Shown here: positions 61,500-64,000 of the stretch, piece by piece
How positions within the stretch are numbered: the stretch's first letter is position 1
How the letters are laid out: every line of letters starts with the position of its first letter
Source of the DNA: Paenibacillus sp. PCH8
GTDB lineage: Bacteria; Bacillota; Bacilli; Paenibacillales; Paenibacillaceae
Direction of reading: 5' to 3'
Assembly: GCF_002968835.1 (NCBI RefSeq)
Contig: NZ_PKQK01000001.1
Coordinates: 806,001-870,000, forward strand
Length of the DNA stretch: 64,000 nt
Notes under the pieces: model-generated
What the model saw: the letters and a program-made list of their open reading frames with translations, nothing else
The model's database searches: none
Told to the model about the DNA's origin: nothing
Translations under genes and position numbers: made by a program

Positions 61500-61635
61500 T
61501 TTTTTAGAATAGATTCAACTAATGAATATTTATACTGGCACTCCGATGATAAGGAACGTCTCGAATTCCATTTATGCATCTGCTACATGTGTATAAATAG
61601 ACTTTTGGGCGTTTTTTTACATCATTTTATAGAAA

Positions 61636-61670
61636 AAGCGATGATGCCAGCCGTTAAGCTGACATCACCG
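61636..61670 (-). terminator. Terminator after the Ig-like repeat protein
   Basis: GCGGTGATGTCAGC and GCTGGCATCATCGC arms with a TTAACG loop, followed on the minus strand by TTTTTCTATAAAATG, about 35 nt past the stop. Confidence 0.8.
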
Positions 61671-61705
61671 CATATTGAATTGCACATTTGCATATGAAGA
61701 ACCAA

Positions 61706-64000
61706 TTACTTCGTCTCAACCACTACCGTTACTTTGGTTTTCACACCTGCAAATGTTACTGTAATCGTTGCTTTACCTTTACCGTTCGCCTGAATGATTC
61801 CATCTTTCACCGATGCTGTCGCAATACGGGAAGATTTCCATAGAGCCGGTTTGGAGACATTTGCTTCACTGCCATCGTCATACGTTGCCGTTGCCACCAA
61901 TGTTACCTTTTCTCCGGGCTTCATAGTCAGGGTCACCTTATCAGTTTGCAGATATTTCAGGGTGTCCACATCTACGGCAACTGTTACAGACTTGCTGCCA
62001 TATTTCACTGTGATTTTTGCTTTACCTGAACCCATAGCTTTGACTTTACCTTTGGTCACCTGAGCTACTTTGTAACTGTTGGTTTTCCATTCCGCTTTGT
62101 CCGTAACATCACGCTCGCTACCGTCGCTCAAGTAAGCCGTCACCGTAAGATCAGCTGATTCACCCGATTTCAGAGAAAGAGCCGGTTCGGAAGTTTCAAT
62201 ACGTGAGATGACATCCACTTCGACCTGAATGGTCACTTTTTTGGAGCCATATTCTGCTGTGATGTTGGCTTTACCACTGCTATTGCCAGTAATTACGCCT
62301 TTTTTCACATCTGCTACACGTGAGTTGCTTGATTTCCATGTTGCTTCGGATGTTACATCCAGTGTCTTGCCGTCCTCATCCGTACCTGTCAGAAGGATCG
62401 TCTGTGTTTCCTTGGCGGACAATACGACAAAGTTCACATCGGCTTCCAACCCGCTAGCCATACCTACTTCAACAGGCAGCGTCAGCGTTTTACCTTCAAT
62501 CTTCGCTGTAATGGTGGCCTTACCCGTAGCAACACCCGTTACAACACCTTTACTATCCACTTCAGCGATCTTGTCGCTGCTGCTGCTCCAAGTCGCATCT
62601 TCGGATACATCCTTGGATGTTTCACCGTAAATCGCCAGTACTTTGGCAGAAGTTGTTCCGCCTACAGCGACAGAAGCTTTTTTCTTATCCATCTCATACT
62701 TGTCTGCTACGTCTACATTCACTGTGAACTTAACGGATTTACCACCATAAGCTACTGTGATGGTTGCTGTACCGGATTTGTATGCGATCAGATCGCCGTT
62801 CGATACATATACAACATCTGCATTGCTTGAAGTCCATGTTGCTTTGGAAGTTACATTTTCGGTACTCGCGTCAATATATTCTGCATTGGCTACCAATTTC
62901 TTGGATTTGTTCTCACCCGTAAGACTCATGGCGAGCTTGTCATTCACATCTTTGATATCCAAATATCTTGCCGTATCTACATCTACAGCAATTTCTACTG
63001 TTTTGCCACTATAGGTTGCCTTAATCGTTGTTGAACCTGCGCTAATGGCTGTGACCTGTCCCTTGAAAACAGTAGCAACCTTCTCGTTGCTGGATGTCCA
63101 TGTCGCCTGGTCGGTTACATTCACATCACTACTATTCGGATAAGAAGCCGTTAGAACAACATTAGCCGTTTTCGTTGTCTCGCTCAAACGGAAGAAAATG
63201 CTTTGATTTACCACACTCAGTTTGCTGGTCAGATCCACATCCACGTCAACGGATACGGATTTCGTACCATATTTCGCTGTGATCTTGGCAGAACCTGCCG
63301 AATATCCTGTAATTTCACCCTTCAGAACATCTGCGACCTTCTCATTGCTGGATGTCCACTCTGCCAGATCGGTTACATCTTTGGTTGTGCCATCTGGATA
63401 GGTGGCCGTCACTTTTACACCTTCGCTTTTGTTCAGCAGCAGATTAACCTGCTTTTTGTCTACATCTACACGTTTAACCACTTCAACATTAACATCCACC
63501 GTCACGCTTTGACTACCGACTTTGGCTGTAATGACTGCTGTACCTGCGCTTTGTCCCGTTACTTTACCATTCACAACGGTAGCAACCTTCTCGTCACTGG
63601 TAGACCATTCCGCTATCTCGGATGCCTTATCATTTGGCGTATTGTCACTATAAATTGCTGTCAAAACGATATCTTTCGTATCTCCCGTGCGCAAATCCAG
63701 ACTTTGCACGTTTTTAGAAAGAGCTTTGACCTTCTTCGTTACCTTCACCTGAACGGTCTGAGTCTGACTCTGGTACGCAGCTGTAATCGTTGCTGTACCT
63801 TCCTTTTTGGCCGTGATTGCGCCGTTATATACAGTTGCTATCGAAGTATCACTGCTACTCCAGGTTGAACTGATCGTTACGTTCGTCGACGTATTATCAG
63901 AATATACACCTGTCACCGTAACAGAGCTGGAATCACCCACTTCAAGCGACATTTCATTCTTGGAAACCACAATTTTGGACAGTTCTTTATCTGCCGCAGC
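61706..64000 (-). CDS. Large secreted Ig-like (BIG_2) repeat protein, C-terminal part
   Basis: The frame is open to the window edge (AAADKELSKIVVSKNEM at the border), so the N-terminus is missing. The visible 764 residues are nine BIG_2 domains of about 83 residues, each with a YxDGS-like strand, WxSSN and VxxGxVTxxxxGxATIT motifs, for example DVTDLAEWTSSNEKVADVLK and VTGQSAGTAVITAKVGSQSV. It ends in the last repeat (VTVVVETK), with no LPxTG or SLH at this end. Such proteins are extracellular adhesins or stalks; wall attachment probably lies in the missing part. Confidence 0.85.
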   Translation of the reverse strand, partial: AAADKELSKIVVSKNEMSLEVGDSSSVTVTGVYSDNTSTNVTISSTWSSSDTSIATVYNGAITAKKEGTATITAAYQSQTQTVQVKVTKKVKALSKNVQSLDLRTGDTKDIVLTAIYSDNTPNDKASEIAEWSTSDEKVATVVNGKVTGQSAGTAVITAKVGSQSVTVDVNVEVVKRVDVDKKQVNLLLNKSEGVKVTATYPDGTTKDVTDLAEWTSSNEKVADVLKGEITGYSAGSAKITAKYGTKSVSVDVDVDLTSKLSVVNQSIFFRLSETTKTANVVLTASYPNSSDVNVTDQATWTSSNEKVATVFKGQVTAISAGSTTIKATYSGKTVEIAVDVDTARYLDIKDVNDKLAMSLTGENKSKKLVANAEYIDASTENVTSKATWTSSNADVVYVSNGDLIAYKSGTATITVAYGGKSVKFTVNVDVADKYEMDKKKASVAVGGTTSAKVLAIYGETSKDVSEDATWSSSSDKIAEVDSKGVVTGVATGKATITAKIEGKTLTLPVEVGMASGLEADVNFVVLSAKETQTILLTGTDEDGKTLDVTSEATWKSSNSRVADVKKGVITGNSSGKANITAEYGSKKVTIQVEVDVISRIETSEPALSLKSGESADLTVTAYLSDGSERDVTDKAEWKTNSYKVAQVTKGKVKAMGSGKAKITVKYGSKSVTVAVDVDTLKYLQTDKVTLTMKPGEKVTLVATATYDDGSEANVSKPALWKSSRIATASVKDGIIQANGKGKATITVTFAGVKTKVTVVVETK

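Overview
The window reads as chromosomal DNA of a Paenibacillus-type Firmicute. Coding strands carry strong AAGGAGG-type ribosome binding sites and frequent TTG/GTG starts. Gene sets match Bacillus/Paenibacillus operons: nupNOPQ, glnQHMP, ycnJ/ycnI, cdaS, a Spo0E-like phosphatase, ywrCBA-type chromate genes and YesM/YesN-type sugar regulators. No rRNA, tRNA or CRISPR array was seen. Most of the window is ordinary chromosome, with accessory islands and many structured intergenic repeats.

Layout, left part (1-26 kb): the right end of an IS3-family element (1-914); a nucleoside uptake and salvage operon (1361-7682, minus strand) that also carries a sulfite-oxidase-fold molybdoenzyme; a secreted SLH-like protein; a DUF5317 membrane protein with a 34-residue membrane peptide; a GGDEF/HD-GYP cyclic-di-GMP protein; a NarL-type two-component pair; copper genes copCD and ycnI. 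Next comes an operon of lipoprotein, lipase and small helical protein (17905-19917, minus strand) that resembles a reverse-architecture type VII-secreted lipase toxin with its immunity and partner proteins. Then DUF445, an aldo/keto reductase, a cupin, an AraC regulator and a GH28 glycosidase. Three reading frames between 21.7 and 26.4 kb are broken by apparent single-base losses, mostly in C/G runs.

Middle part (26-44 kb): a glutamine-type amino-acid ABC transporter (glnQHMP); a 1-kb non-coding repeat island; a sugar ABC importer with FAD oxidoreductase, TIM-barrel protein and YesMN-like two-component system; a Spo0E-like phosphatase; a probable peptide quorum-sensing pair (HTH-TPR receptor 40393-41778 overlapping an unannotated 42-residue secreted propeptide 40302-40430) next to a relic copy of its promoter and HTH; and a divergent TetR/MFS pair with matching operator boxes.

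Right part (44-64 kb): a divergent four-gene cluster (DUF2000, BacA-like prephenate decarboxylase/dehydratase-fold protein, ATP-grasp ligase, MFS exporter) that looks like a minimal amino-acid-ligase natural-product locus; a chemoreceptor; leucine dehydrogenase; sporulation-type diadenylate cyclase CdaS; a secreted OB-fold protein; a 51-residue gene under a perfect Fur box; an Fnr regulator with a perfect FNR box and an NreA/NreC/NreB-like sensory set; an Lrp regulator with paired short chromate transporters; and the C-terminal nine Ig-like repeats of a large surface protein running off the right edge.

Two dispersed intergenic palindrome families are visible. One has 50-nt phased TTCGTTAGA boxes at about 0.93, 30.4 and 34.3 kb. 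The other is about 180 nt long, at 6.4 and 16.6 kb. The strongest leads for new biology are the receptor/propeptide pair, the BacA-like/ATP-grasp cluster, the lipase-toxin-like operon and the Fur-controlled microprotein.
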